This document shows, piece after piece, positions 1 to 11,268 of a stretch of 64,000 nucleotides of DNA. The DNA is from CAVOJV01 sp963696325 (GTDB taxonomy: Bacteria; Pseudomonadota; Gammaproteobacteria; Competibacterales; Competibacteraceae): contig CAVOJV010000064.1 of NCBI GenBank assembly GCA_963696325.1, positions 1-64,000 on the forward strand. Reading direction: 5' to 3'. The position numbers and the translations under genes are program-made. The notes under the pieces were generated by a model that worked only from the letters and a program-made list of their open reading frames with translations, searched no databases and was not told the DNA's origin. Position 1 is the stretch's first letter. Each line of letters opens with the position of its first letter.

Positions 1-1842
1 TAGAGAGCTTGCGTATTTGGTATCGATCGTCTCTCGGAATGTTCGTATGCCTTCGATAGTCAGCCCATCTTGAGAATCAAGGATGGCGAAGCGATCTTTG
101 AGCGTCTCGCAGTGCTGAATGAGCGCCGACTGAACAGTCGTCGACCACATGCCCGGTGCTAGACAGATGCTTATTTCGTCAATATCTTCCAAAGCCTGGA
201 TGCCGGTGCGATTGCCGCTGCCGCCGTCCACGCCGACAAAGTCATCCGGAGACAGGCGATCCAGACATCGTCGCCGCCGGAAACTGCTGCCAGCCGCCGT
301 TCGTCGCACAGGGAAATTGGCAAGGATACTCGCGGAAAATCCCGCGCCTGTGCTGAGCAACTCCACGAAAGCGGACTTAGCATTCAGTAATTACCCAGGT
401 AACCGATGCTCCCATCGTTTACCAACCTCAGCGAGGTGAAGTTCTCATCACACCGGCACGTCCGTGGCGCATAACGGACGGAGACCTCGGCCTCGATCAC
501 TCGGAGCACATGGCCCTCGTAATAAGCTCCGAATGTTGCCGGACAAGGTGACGATATCGCCCGCGATGCCAGAGACGGTGAAGGCTTCCTTTCGTGTCAC
601 CGTTATCGAGTTCCACGATGGCACCGACGTAAAGGTTTGCGGCGCCCCAAACGCCGATAGTATGCAGGGGCGGCAGTATCGTTGGCGGGACGGAGGCGCT
701 GGATGGAACTTGTTCCTAAGGCCGCGTCGGAAGGCAAACGGGGGGTTATATCGAAAGTCCTTGGCAGGAGCCGTACTTCGGCGCCGATGGCCCAGCCGGG
801 GCCCGCGGGCACGGCGGGACCGATGTCGAAAGTGTTGGCGGACAGGGGCCATGTTGCTCAGGGTATATTGGGCCCGCCGATCTCGACGTTGTTGCCGTCG
901 GTCAAGCCCGCGACGCTGGCCAAGGTGATCGTCGTGGCACCGGCGGTGGCCGCAACCGCCAAGGTGGTGGTCGGATCGGGGGACGTTGCTCAGCAGATAT
1001 TCCCGGCCGTTGATCAGGACCCGATCGCCATTGACGAAGCCAGCACGCTGGCCACTTCGATCGTGAATCGTTAGCCAGGCGGAACTGCAACTTTCGTTCT
1101 GGCCCGGGCGCCGCCGAATACGGCGCTGGGTAGTATTTTATAAGTCGAACCGACCACCGGCCGGACCCGGACAGCGAGATCCTCACCCCATATCCCCCGC
1201 GATTTGGCCTGAAAAGACAGCGTCATGCGGAGTTCGGAACCGGGGTTGCCGATCTCGGGTGAATCTGACAAAATCGCCCCGTTTGGCGCGGTCCGCCCGG
1301 TCAGCTCAGGGTTATCCTGACCCTCCCTGACGTTATCGTAGGCGGTCATTGAAAGTTGCCGCCGGCGGCGATCTGGATTAGTGTCGCGGCGAATAATCTG
1401 AACCGTGGAGTTGTGGAAAATATCGACCAGGTGTCGCACGTGAAGTGTTCCGTGGCCGCCGCGTCGTCAAGGATCTCGCTGACCACCCCGACCGAAACCA
1501 ACCGAGAAGCGGTCGACGTATGGCTGAAGACCCGCTTGACATAAAGACGTTGTCCGCCGTTATCGAAGAAGCCTTGACGGCAAGGGAAACTGCCACCAGC
1601 GACCACCATCTGGATTCGGCGCCCAATCGATGCGGATAGCGTTATCAGGTTCGGGAAGGAATCCGCCAAACTGCCGACAAATTCGGCAAAGCTGGTTACC
1701 AATTCCGGTTTGCCGGAAGTCGGCCCAAAGGCGGTGACCCCACCGCGCCCGCTGTGCTGGTGCTGACGCCTTCGATCGGCTTCGGACCCGCATCGATCTC
1801 TTCGACGTAAACGCCAGGACTCAAATATTCAGGCATGGCCAT
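1..1842 (-). pseudogene. Contractile injection system sheath protein, frameshifted, runs off left edge
   Basis: The start is the ATG at 1842 (or 1836), preceded by GAGAGG. The N-terminus reads MPEYLSPGVYVEEIDAG, the hallmark opening of phage and extracellular-injection tail sheath proteins. Further pieces in other frames read VTSFAEFVGSLADS and GFFDNGGQRLYVKRVF (about 1530-1700). Near the left edge comes SALIQHCETLKDRFAILDSQ (about 60-130), a typical C-terminal sheath stretch. Sheath subunits polymerise round the inner tube and contract to drive it through a target membrane. At least four frame changes split the gene; one is a G5 to G4 contraction after the codons for AGAV (about 1745). The DUF4255 gene upstream supports an eCIS/PVC-like locus rather than a phage. 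Family call is firm; whether it is truly dead or mis-sequenced is open. Confidence 0.8.
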
Positions 1843-2142
1843 ATCCTCTCAATTAATGACTATGGTGTGGTTTTTTACAGGATTTTCAGGAATGTTGACT
1901 GTGATCATCCCTTTTCGGATGCCGCTTCGATCCTATCCGCGAAAGAATGGCAATCTAAGTGTGTTTTGCTGTACCCATCTGTAATGGCAGAGCGAATCAC
2001 CCCGTTCATCGGTGAGGACGCGCGTTCCTTCGCCCCTCCATTGTCACACAAAGGCATCCGCCACCTTCACGCCCGCCGCGTCGCGTACATCGCCATGAAG
2101 CACATGAATATGAGTTAGGAAAGGGGTAATTCGTGGCCGGTT
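1843..2142. other. Intergenic, nothing recognised
   Basis: 300 bases between the sheath remnant and the small eCIS-linked gene. Only the sheath ribosome-binding site (1843-1850, reverse strand) is evident. A plus-strand open frame at 1867-2118 shows no domain and is antisense to the operon direction. Confidence 0.5.
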
Positions 2143-2523
2143 TCAGTAATACGTCCTGGCTCCGCGAGCAATCTTCTGAGGCGGATTGTCATCGTTGTAG
2201 GGAAAAGCGTCGAATTCGTAACCATCCGTCCCGGGCGGATAGAGTGGACGGTACAATTCGGCATCGAGCCGGATGCGATAACGACGGGGGGGTTGGCCGA
2301 CCACTTCGGCGCGCCGCTCCAATCCCGGAAAGGTGATTACACCGCCCGGTGTGATCACAGGTTTGATGTCGGTTATCTGCCAGTTGCCATTTCCATCCTT
2401 GATATCAAGATTTACTCTGACTTTGCCTAGCGGGGCGACCCCCGTGATCTCGTCCACGGGACGCAACCCGATAGGACTATATAGCTCGGTATGTTCACCT
2501 GGCAGATTTCGCCATCCAATCAT
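2143..2523 (-). CDS. Small protein of the contractile injection locus, function unknown
   Basis: 126 codons. No enzymatic motif is visible. The protein is beta-rich and proline/glycine-rich, with VRVNLDIKDGNGNWQITDIKP in the first half and RYRIRLDAELYRPLYPPGTD later, suggesting a single Ig-like or carboxypeptidase-regulatory-like sandwich. Its ATG (2523-2521) shares the A of the TAA stop of the upstream DUF4255 gene (TAATG), so the two are translationally coupled. A small beta-rich gene just after DUF4255 fits a structural or baseplate accessory of an eCIS, but that role is inferred from position only. The frame is intact, unlike both neighbours. Confidence 0.6.
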   Translation of the reverse strand: MIGWRNLPGEHTELYSPIGLRPVDEITGVAPLGKVRVNLDIKDGNGNWQITDIKPVITPGGVITFPGLERRAEVVGQPPRRYRIRLDAELYRPLYPPGTDGYEFDAFPYNDDNPPQKIARGARTYY

Positions 2524-3106
2524 TACATCGCTCCTGCCTCGGAATAATCGAGGGTACGGCGATTAACTATAGGAAGATGCTCCACACTCTCGGGGTCAAG
2601 ATTCACCACTCGAACCTCATACGAAACGGAGAGACGATAGGGTTTTTGCACTGAATGCCAGACGCGGGTCCGATCTTCGAGATTCAATGGAGCCAATGTG
2701 ACTTTCAAAGCCTGGTCTGTATTTTTCAAACTTCCTTGGAGATCTGAACCGCTCAGAATGGCGCCGTCATAAAGAACCTGCATGGTTCGTCCCAGAATCG
2801 TGTGATCGGTTAACCGATCTCCGCTCCAGGGCGTCATCAAGTAGCGCAACAAGAGAGCCATTGGCGGCTTTTTTTGAGTGAGATCGGATTGGTCGATTCC
2901 TCGCACCCTTGGTCGATTTCGGGCACTAGGGTCTTCTGATGCGTCGAACAGAAAGATGGTTAGCCGGGCGGGACTCGTGGAAATGTTTCCTTGCAGGTCA
3001 TGCACTTCAGCCACAGGCGTAGGATCTGGTTTGAGGACCGTAAACGCCTCTGTCAGGACCGACTGCAGGTCTCTGAGGCCGCAGCAATAACACTGTAATC
3101 CGGCAT
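2523..3106 (-). pseudogene. DUF4255 / Pvc16-type tail terminator protein, one frameshift
   Basis: The ATG at 3106 begins MPDYSVIAAASET, typical of DUF4255 (Pvc16_N). After that the frame must shift by one base at about 3068, where ACC-CTG appears to have become ACCTG, to continue LQSVLTEAFTVLKPDP and then 163 uninterrupted codons. Family features include RYLMTPWSGDRLTDHTILG and VWHSVQKPYRLSVSYEVRVV. Members cap the sheath/tube in PVC-like contractile injection systems. The 3' end overlaps the next start. The single homopolymer loss makes a sequencing error as likely as real decay. Confidence 0.8.
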
Positions 3107-3489
3107 GATTAATCCCTTTCAGTTTCCTGAGATCTCATACCAGCCCTTGACGCAATAACACTGCCATTTTTGAATTTATAATTTAATTTTTATAGATCAA
3201 TTGGTTACGGAAGACATTAAGAAGGTGACACGGCTTTGGTAGATATATAAATCCATCTCATAACATCGCGTGATCGCACTCCGCAAAGATTTCCCGATCC
3301 CGAGATAAATTTTATATGTTTGTTTATTAAATGATTATTTGTCGACAGATCGCTTAGTTTTTATGGATAAGGGTAGGACTTTTTTATCCACGTTTCTGTG
3401 ACTCGATCCCCGAGTTTTTCGGGCTTGACGCAGAAGCGTTCATGGGTTATTGGCAGTCTGGCACGCACCTTCCTATCCGGTAGCTCGGT
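3107..3489. other. AT-rich intergenic region
   Basis: Markedly AT-rich (3160-3360) compared with its surroundings. It lies upstream of the injection-system genes and probably holds their promoter, but no clear -35/-10 pair could be picked. No gene seen. Confidence 0.4.
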
Positions 3490-3492
3490 ATC

Positions 3493-4876
3493 TCAAACTT
3501 GGCGTGGGCTCCAAACGGCCCAGATCCCGCCCGACCATATGCTTTGAAGAGGCCGCGGCAGGATAGAGCTGCTGGAGTGTTTCGGCCAAGTGCTGGAGTC
3601 GCGCTGGCGGGTCTGGTCAGCGACCACCGCTTGGATGACCTGGACCAGGCTCTCGACCTTGGGGTGGTGAATCAGGCTGCCCACGGTGCGCGCGGGCTGG
3701 CGGTGTTCGACGCAGGCGGTCTGCACCGGATGCAGCAGCAGGCAGTGGTCGAGCAGCAGGCTCAGGCTGGCGCCGCCGCACCGAACCCTCCTCACCGGGC
3801 TGCTTGGCCAGCTTGACCCAACCGTGATGGGCTTTCCAGTCTTCGAAGAACACCTCGATCAACCACCTCAAAGAACGGGCCTGGGCAATATCCAGGGCGC
3901 GCCAGGTCATCTCGGTAGCGACGATATAGCGGTACTCGTCATCCCCGTCGTAGTTGAGCGCTATGACAAAGCGTTTCTTGCCGTGGCAGTTGACGTATAG
4001 CCGGGCACTGCCCAACACAACCGGGATCGGCTCGCCGCCACGGCGGCGAAGCGCCTGGGCACGCCCGGGAAGCGCTGAAAATAGGCCGCCACCGAGCGGG
4101 AACGCCCGCGGTAGCGCACGCGCTGGTTATGGCGGAGCTGGCCGATGGTCGTACCCCGTCGAAGAGGGCGCTCGCCCGGTCGAGAAAGTCCCCGCTGCTG
4201 TAGAGCGCATCGGCCACCACACAGCGCACCCGCACCTGGGGATGCGCCTGGCGAAAGGCGGCTAACAGCGCCAGGGCCAGCTCGAGCTTGCTCGGGTAGC
4301 GGGGATCCCGCGCCGGGGGCTGCGGCCGCTGACGCTTGGGCAGGCCCTGGCGGCGCAGCCGCCGGTCTTCCCGACGCCACTGCTGAGCGACCGGGTCAGG
4401 TTGATAGAAGCGAAAGTCAATCGGGATCGACACCCGCTCGGTCACCAGCAGTAATACCACCAGATTCTGGCCGTTGACAATGCCGTGCCGCCAGGGTGCT
4501 TACTCTTGTGGGCATAGCCGATACGCTCGGTGACCTTGGCCCGGGGGTTGGTGACATCGTCAATGATCAACACGCCCTGGCTGATCCCATAGTGTTGCAA
4601 GACCACCATCACGCTGACTCGCAACAGCCACTTCCAGGGCAACTTGGCGTGCCGGAACATCCACGTCAGGGCCCAGGCCGAGTAGCGTCCGGCGCTGGCC
4701 CGCTCAAAGCGCGCCCAGCACAGTGACTCCGTGATCATCATCCCCATCAGGCAAAAGCCCAACCAGTGCCGCTGGAGCCGGGTCAGGCCCCGCTGGGCGC
4801 TGCTACAAGCCCGTCACTGGGTAGCGAGCGCCTCCAGGTAAGCGCGCACAAACGGTAAGGGTTCGCTGATGAGCAT
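3493..4876 (-). pseudogene. IS4-superfamily transposase, multiply frameshifted
   Basis: Reading from the ATG at 4876 (MLISEPLPFVRAYLEALATQ, then a frame change), pieces in all three minus frames reassemble a DDE transposase. They include GVLIIDDVTNPRAKVTERIG (first Asp region, about 4540-4600), VRVRCVVADALYSSGDFLDR (second Asp, about 4190-4240) and RSLRWLIEVFFEDWKAHHGW (Glu region, about 3830-3880). The WxIEvFFedwK block is typical of IS4/IS701-like enzymes; the subgroup is not certain. At least four frameshifts. No terminal repeats were identified, so element ends are not given. Confidence 0.7.
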
Positions 4877-5145
4877 CGCAAGCACCACAGACAGGTTAGC
4901 ACAGAGGCGCTATTCTCTACCCTGTGGGGGCGGTGGGCCAGCCGTCCGACGCCGAAGGCCCACGTCGAGACGCAGGCTGGAGTCGTGGCTATTCTACACC
5001 GCCGTCCCCTCTACCTGTTTGCTCCCCTTGTCAAGCTCTAAAAACTCGGGGAATCGAGTGTGAGCGTTCACAAAAACACTGATCGGCAAATCCCATGAGG
5101 ACTTAGATTTATGACTCGACTATCAAGTTAGGCAGGGCAATCGCG

Positions 5146-6283
5146 CTATGCGGTAGCCGGGCTCGGATGGCAGAAGAGCAGACGCAACCGATACTCATCG
5201 TTGAGCGCGGCGCGGCGTTGGCGGCGGCGGATGCTATCGCGGGGTAGGCCATTGTGGCGCAGCAGGTTGAGGGCCAGGCGGCGTATCAGGGCCAGGTTTT
5301 CGGCGGAATGGTCCCTGCCGGGCCCGGCAGGCATCCTCGCCGAATTGCACGTCCAAGACCCAGTGCTGTTGGTTTTCGATCCCCCAGTGGCTGCCGGACG
5401 GTGGCCGCGAACCGGTCTCCGACCGAGCAACGAGCACAGGAAATAGCGGCATTCCGTACTGGTCTGGTCGCCGATGCTCCGAGTGGACTCGACCCGCCCG
5501 ACCGCCGGGAGTCCGGCCCAGTCCGGTTTTGCGTTCCTAGCCAGTCGATCCGGGCTGCTGAGGGCAAGCGGCGGATCTCGATCCGCCCGTGGTCTTTGCC
5601 GGCGTTGCCTGGACCGGCAACCGGCCGCGGGCGACTTCGGTATCGAGCCACCGTTGGACGTCTTCGCATAAGGTCGGATGGTTATCCTTGAGGGCCAGGA
5701 CGTATAGTCAGCGCCCGCGGCCTACGATCGCCTGAGCGATGGCTTTTCTGGCAGCCCATGGCAGCGATCGACACCACTGCCCCCGTGCCGGGTCGAGCAT
5801 CGCCAGCAAGCCGGGATCGCGGTGATTTCGTTAGTTTTTTCCGCCACCGCCGGCTGGGCCAGCACCCAGCGCGCCCGCTCGGCAAACGCACTCATCAGGT
5901 GGGTCGCCCGGGCCGCCCCGTCCCGACCGCCCCGCTCCCGTCTTCCCATCCAGAACACCCGTGCTCGTCCTGCCAACCCCGCCACGGCCGTCGTTCTCCA
6001 GGCGGTGAAGGCCGCCGCGAACGCCGCCGGCTCAAGCTCGCCCCCGGCACGTCGCTCAAGGTGTCGTGCGAGGGAATCCCGTTGGGGCAGCTCCAGAAAG
6101 CCCCCCAGCCAGGCTTCTCTTTCTCGTTGGCAAAGGTCCGCCATCCCCACCCAGTCCTCCACCCCGCTCAGCACCGCGCCAATAGTATCATCACGAGGTC
6201 GTGCAGGGAGGTGCAGCTGGTTGCGGGTTTCCCGGGGCGGGATCAGGCAGTTTCGGCAAAACTACGGGCGGGGGACTAGGTAG
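5146..6283 (-). pseudogene. ISAs1-family transposase, multiply frameshifted
   Basis: The N-terminal DDE_Tnp_1-associated region is seen as LSGVEDWVGMADLCQREREA (from 6174) with LHDLVMILLA just upstream in another frame. The C-terminus shows the family signature HWGIENQQHWVLDVQFGEDA and ENLALIRRLALNLLRHNG (about 5230-5390). At least five frames have to be joined. The family is H-repeat/ISAs1. Ends and target duplication were not found. An old, inactive copy, unless base errors explain the breaks. Confidence 0.75.
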
Positions 6284-6494
6284 CACGACGGAGCATCAGG
6301 CATCTCCACAGGATCAAATCCTCTCCCCGTTATCCTGTTACGGTCAGCCTCTTGTCAACCCCCCACATAGCGCGATTGCCCTGGGATTTGGAGCTAGGAT
6401 GATATATGAGTTGTATCGATCACCATCATCGGAATTGCCTCCCGTTACCCGCGCAAAGATCTGTTATTTTGATTACAATATGACGATGGAGACT

Positions 6495-7734
6495 GGATGA
6501 AAAAGAGGCCATTAAAGTTATAAATTTCAGGTACTTAAACCACTTTTAGATGAGCGGAGCCGTCGATGGTGGGCGGCTTGTGAGGCCGAAGTACTGGGTT
6601 GGGGCGGAATAGCGGTCGTGTCACAAGCCACGGGAATCTCCCGAACGACGATTGCGGCAGGTTTGCGCGAATACCGACAACCAACAGAGAGGTCGCAAGC
6701 GGTGGCGGTACCCCGGACACGGCAGGCGGACGGGGGTCGAAAACCGCTCGCGCAGCAAGATCCTCATCTGTTGCGCGATTTGGAATCACTGGTCGATCCG
6801 GTCACGCGGGGTGATCCGCAATCACCCCTGGCGGTGGACGTGCAAAAGTACCTACAAACTGGCGAGCGAACTCGACGGGATGGACATCAGGTGGGGGCGC
6901 GCACGGTTGCACACCTCTTGCGGAAGATGCACTACAGTTTGCAAGCGAATCGGAAGACGCACGAAGGGGGAGATCATCCCGATCGGGATGCCCAGTTCCG
7001 TCATATCAATGACCAGACGAAAGCCTTTCAAGTCCGTCATCAGCCGGTGGTGTCGGTGAGACCAAGAAGAAGGAATTGGTCGGGGACTTCAAGAACGCCG
7101 GGCGAGAATGGCGCCGCAGGGACAGCCCGAGGCGTTCGGGTCACGACTTCCTCGACGGCAGCTGGGCAAGGCCATTCCCTACGGCGTCTACGATCTTGCC
7201 GCAACGACGGCTGGGTGAGCGTGGGCATCGACCACGACACGGCGACCTTCGCCGTGAACACCATCCGGCGCTGGTGGCAACAGATGGGCCGCCGCGCGAT
7301 TCCCCGAGGCTGCGGGAGCTGTTGATCACGGCCGACAGCGGCGGCAGCAACAGTCCGCGCGGTCCGACTGTGGAAGTGGCAGTTGCAGGAGTTGGCGGAC
7401 GAGACGGGCTGATGATCACCGTCTGCCATCTTCCGCCCGGCACCAGCAAGTGGAATAAGATCGAGCATCGGCTGTTCTCGTTCATCACGCAGAACTGGCG
7501 CGGCCGGCCGCTGTTGACCCATGCCACCATCGTGAACCTGATCGCCGCTAATACCACCCAAGCGGGACTGAAAGTCCACTGCGCGATCGAGACACTCCCA
7601 AGTCCGTAAAGGTCACCGACGAGCAAATGCTGCGACACATCCAACTGCTGCCCGACGCCTTTCACGGTGAATGGAACTACACCATCGTGCCCGCGATAGG
7701 GAAATTCACCAAGTTATTTTTTCGCAGGCCCTTA
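6495..7734 (+). pseudogene. ISAzo13-family transposase, frameshifted
   Basis: Joined frames give YLKPLLDERSRRWWAACEAE, SQATGISRTTIAAGLREY (helix-turn-helix), a GGGRKPL-like linker, GWVSVGIDHDTATFAVNTIR, LLITADSGGSNSPR and LPPGTSKWNKIEHRLFSFIT, followed by TQAGLKVHCAI and a C-terminus near HGEWNYTIVP (7660-7695). This is the standard ISAzo13 order. Four or more frame changes occur, including near 6540, 7060 and 7320. The IS5-family element begins immediately downstream at 7735. Confidence 0.75.
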
Positions 7735-8177
7735 GAGCCTGTTTATGATCTTTTGAGAGGAAAGCGATTCTAAGGGGACTCCGGCAACCGAGGAGTCAGC
7801 CATGGCCCATACCTACCCGAGCGACATCAGCCGCGAACAGTTTGAACGGATCCGCCCTCTGCTTGAGACTGCCCGCAAGAAGACCAAGCCGCGCGACCTT
7901 GACTTGTATGATCTTTTCTGCGGCATCCTGTATGTGCTGAAAAGCGGTTGCCAGTGGCGGATGGTGCCCAAGGAGTTTCCGGACTGGAGCAATGTGTACG
8001 CCTACTTCCGCAAATGGAGCGCGAAACGGGAAGGACAACCAAGCCTCTTGGAAGAGGCCTTAAAAAATGTGGTTGGCGAGGTCCGACAAAGCCTTGGGCG
8101 GAGCGCACGGACCACCTTCCTCATCGTTGCCGCGCACAGTGTGAAGAACACGGATACCGCAGAAGACAAAGGCTATG

Positions 8178-9880
8178 GGTGTGGATCTTTTCGGCCACGA
8201 GAGATCGCTTGCGGATCAAAGACATGATTTATCAATGGATTGTCAAAGATGCCTCGGAGGTGGTATGTAACGGCTTTCAAACCGATTACCTATGCCCAGG
8301 AGACCCCTTGAGATGCCAGGAGAGACCAAAGAGACCTGTTTTGACGAGTTTGTGGCGGCCCGCGAGCAGTTTGAGAAACTGATGGGTGAACTGCGATCGG
8401 AGTCGGCGCGAAGCCTGGAGCATGGGGAAGCCGAATCACTGATCGCGCGCGAGGGGAATGAGCTGATGCGGCGCTTGATGCAGGGGTACCTGGACCAACG
8501 AACGGCGGCGGAAGAAAGGTGTGAAGGGGTGACCGGGGCGGACGGAGAGGAGCGGCGGCATTGCCGAGCCAGAAGCCGATCGCTGGTGACGCTGTTCGGC
8601 GAAGTGACGGTCAGGCGCCTGGCATACAGCGGAGCCCGGCTGAAGAGTGTTTTCCCCTTGGATGCCGCGCTGAATCTGCCGCCGAACAAATACTCCCAAG
8701 GGGTGCGGCGCAAGGTGGGTTTGGAAGTAGCCAAGGGCTCGTTTGAAGAGGCGGTGAAGGCCATCCAGGAAGGCACGGGTGCGGAAGTGCCGAAGCGACA
8801 AGCCGAAGAACTGTCACGGGCGATCAGCGTGGATTTTGACGAGTTTTACGCCAGTCCGCCGGTGGCGGAAGACACTCGGCCGGTAGAGGAAGCCAGTGCG
8901 CTGGAGGGCACCAGCGATCTGCTGGTGATGAGTACCGATGGCAAGGGCATTGGTGTGCGTAAGCAAGACCTGCGAGAAGCGACGCGCAAGAAGGCAGAAG
9001 CGACGACAGCACAAACTCAAGGCCCGTTTGAGTAAAGGAGAGAAGCGAAATCGCAAGCGGATGGCCACGGTCGCTTCGGTGTACGAAGTGGCCCCGCATC
9101 TGCGAACAGCCGAGCAGATCATGGGGCAAGACGAGTCGTCCGCACCGAAGCGGCCCAAAGTACGGAACAAACGGGTATGGGCCAGCCTGCGTCAGACCCC
9201 GGCGGAAGTGATCGAGGAGATGTTCGCCGAAGCCGAGCGTCGTGACCCCAAGCATGAGAGAACGTGGTTGGTGCTGGTCGATGGCCAGGAAGCTCAACAG
9301 CGGGAAGTCGAAGCGGCGATTGCGCGCCACCGAACGGACGTCGTGGTCATTCAGGATTTCGTGCATGTCCTCGAATACTTGTGGAAAGCCGCCTACTGCT
9401 TCCACGCCGATGGCACGCAGGAAGCCGAAACTTGGGTGCTGGAGCGCGCACACGCCCTGCTCCAGGGCAAAGTCAGCGACGTGGCTGCGGGGATGCGCCG
9501 CAGCGCCACCCGCCAAGGCATCTCCCAAGAGGCGCGGGCGCCGGTCGACAAGTGTGCCGACTACCTGCTCAAGAACAAGGAACGTTTCGACTATGCCACC
9601 GCACTGGCCAACGGCTGGCCGATCGCCACCGGAATCATCGAGGGCGCTTGTCGTCACCTGGTCAAGGACCGCATGGACCTCACCGGCGCCCGCTGGAGTC
9701 TGGACGGTGCGGAAGCGGTGCTCCGCTTGCGCTCCCTTCGTGCCAGCGGTGACTTCGAGGAGTACATGGCCTTTCACCACCGCCAAGAGCGCCAGCGCAA
9801 CTATGTGTCGGCACCGCAGAACAATGTCGTCAAATTGGCTGCGTGATCGCAGGAAAACCGTGGCTCAAAAGAGCCGCACC
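8178..9880 (+). mobile_element. ISKra4-family element inside the IS5-family transposase
   Basis: The 1703-bp element has imperfect ends, GGTGTGGATCTTTTCGGC at 8178 and the complement of the right end, GGTGCGGCTCTTTTGAGC, matching at 18 of 22 positions over the full repeat. It is flanked by an 11-base target duplication CAAAGGCTATG (8167-8177 and 9881-9891). Confidence 0.88.
8292..9846 (+). pseudogene. ISKra4-family transposase, one frameshift
   Basis: The first frame (to about 9000) encodes the N-terminal half with LFGEVTVRRLAYSGARLKSV and LLVMSTDGKGIGV (first Asp). The second (through 9846) continues KLKARLSKGEKRNRKRMATV, WLVLVDGQEAQ (second Asp), VVIQDFVHVLEYLWKAAYCF and the C-terminal GIIEGACRHLVKDRMDLTGA (Glu). 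The frame changes once, in the AAGAAGGCAGAAGC stretch near 8990-9005. Start taken as ATG 8292; ATG 8313 is an alternative. All catalytic blocks are present, so one indel decides activity. Confidence 0.82.
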
Positions 9881-10537
9881 CAAAGGCTATGACGGCGGCA
9901 AGCTCGTTTCCGGTATCAAGCGTCACATCGCCGTCGACACCAACGGCCTGCCCCACGCGATCCACATCACCACGGCCAACGTCACGGACCGCGCTGGAGC
10001 CTTGGAGGCTTTTGCTTTGCACAAAGAGGCCCTTGGCAACGTCCAGAATGTCCTTGTCGACGGCAGCTATACCGGAGAGCCGTTCGCCACAAGCGTGCAA
10101 GCCTTGCTGAGCGCGACGGTCGAGGTCGCCAAGCGCAGCGAACTTCACATCTTCGCCGTTATCCCCAAACGCTGGGTTGTCGAGCGTTGCTTCGCCTGGC
10201 TTGAAAAGTGCCGCCGCCTCTGGAAAAACTGCGAACGCAAGCTCAACACCAGCCTTCAGATGGTCGCACTTGCCTTCCTCGCCCTGCTCCTCAGAAGATC
10301 GTAAACAGGTTCTTAGCCTGATGCATATGGGCCCAGCCCCCCGCGGGGGTAACTGATGAAGACTCGCAGCCTTTCGAGATTCGCCTCTGTGCTGGCCATG
10401 GCTCTTTGAGATTTTCCAATCCGACAGACAAGGATATTGAAATCAATCGCGCTAAATCCAGAAACATAGTCGGACCGAATGGTAACGATTGCGAGCCATT
10501 GGCCGGGAGGACTTCAGATTGGCAATATTTGATGAGA

Positions 10538-11266
10538 CTATAAATACTTCTTGAACGTGCTTGCGGTAACGGCAACCGCCAACGCAAACAGCCCCGCAAA
10601 CGGCAAGATCACCGCGTTCGGATGCACGCTGAACGGCAGACTTAGATAGACGATCCAGGCGAGCAGCAGCGATGGGAACAACAATCGCTTGGCGTGATGG
10701 TAGACAAAGGAACTCTCCCGACCCCCACCCCAGCGGCGCAGGTCTCGCTGAACCAGGCCGTCGACCAGGCCGACAATGCTGAAGAGAAGAAAAGCCGGCA
10801 TCGCCAGAGTGAGTACCGCCAGGCGTACCGCGAACACCTGGGTGATGGTGATGGCCGCCAGCACGAAGTCCGTCACAGTCTGGTAACCTGACTTGAGTTT
10901 TCCCAGCCAACGCGGGTCGCCGGGTGAAACAGGTGTGTTAAGCCAGGCGATCAGGTCCGCGAGCCGCGTCCACTCGAAGAGAACTTCGTAGCTCATATCC
11001 ACGAACTGCCGGACGTAGGCCACGGTATCGCGGGTGACGACACTGCGGCGGAAATCCGTGTTGAGATACTCGAGCTCTTGTGCCAGCAGCCGCTGACTGT
11101 GCTCGGTGCGCGCCTCCGGCCACCACAGCACCATCCCGACCCACTCCACCACGATCGAGAAGACCAATGCGAAGAACAGCCAGAATACCGCTTTGGCTAC
11201 CGCCGTGATCAATCCGGCCATGAGGCCCTGCCGTTCCGCGGGATGGCGGGGCGGTGTCGAGGCCAC
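10538..11266 (-). CDS. ICE membrane protein, TIGR03747 family
   Basis: Inner-membrane protein of PFGI-1/ICE-type conjugation modules. It has a transmembrane segment near the N-terminus (AVFWLFFALVFSIVVEWVGM), a soluble stretch with LAQELEYLNTDFRRSVV, then helices around TITQVFAVRLAVLTLAMPAF and LLLAWIVYLSLPF near the end. The start is the GTG at 11266, two bases past the TAA of traD (11271-11269); an ATG at 11221 is an alternative. The long upstream extension of the frame to 11359 is only the traD 3' end read in another frame. The exact role in transfer is unknown; it always sits beside traD. Intact here. Confidence 0.8.
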   Translation of the reverse strand: MASTPPRHPAERQGLMAGLITAVAKAVFWLFFALVFSIVVEWVGMVLWWPEARTEHSQRLLAQELEYLNTDFRRSVVTRDTVAYVRQFVDMSYEVLFEWTRLADLIAWLNTPVSPGDPRWLGKLKSGYQTVTDFVLAAITITQVFAVRLAVLTLAMPAFLLFSIVGLVDGLVQRDLRRWGGGRESSFVYHHAKRLLFPSLLLAWIVYLSLPFSVHPNAVILPFAGLFALAVAVTASTFKKYL

Positions 11267-11268
11267 GC

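Larger units (their letters stand above)
7802..10304 (+). pseudogene. IS5-family transposase split by ISKra4 insertion
   Basis: The N-terminal part (7802-8177) carries the DUF4096-type domain with GILYVLKSGCQWRMVPKEFP and then LIVAAHSVKNTDTAEDKGY. The C-terminal part (9892-10304) resumes DGGKLVSGIKRHIAVDTNGL and ends with the Glu block PKRWVVERCFAWLEKCRRLW. Joining base 8177 to 9892 restores an unbroken frame of 262 residues, the normal length. So the only lesion is the insertion. The catalytic Asp of the second block (NVLVDGSYTG) and the Glu are intact. Confidence 0.88.
7735..10312 (+). mobile_element. IS5-family element (IS1031-like), interrupted by an ISKra4 element
   Basis: Terminal inverted repeats are GAGCCTGTTTATGATCTT (from 7735) and its counterpart GAACCTGTTTACGATCTT (reverse of 10312 leftwards), flanked by TTA on both sides (7732-7734, 10313-10315), the TNA-type duplication known for this family. 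Without the inner element (8178-9880 plus one duplicated 11-mer) it would be about 0.86 kb. Confidence 0.85.

Noticed and set aside
1867..2118. 83-codon plus-strand frame
   Set aside because: No similarity, opposite to the operon direction, no convincing ribosome site.
3157..3420. Possible origin or phage attachment site in AT-rich DNA
   Set aside because: No repeats, no integrase beside it and no tRNA gene; low GC alone is not enough.
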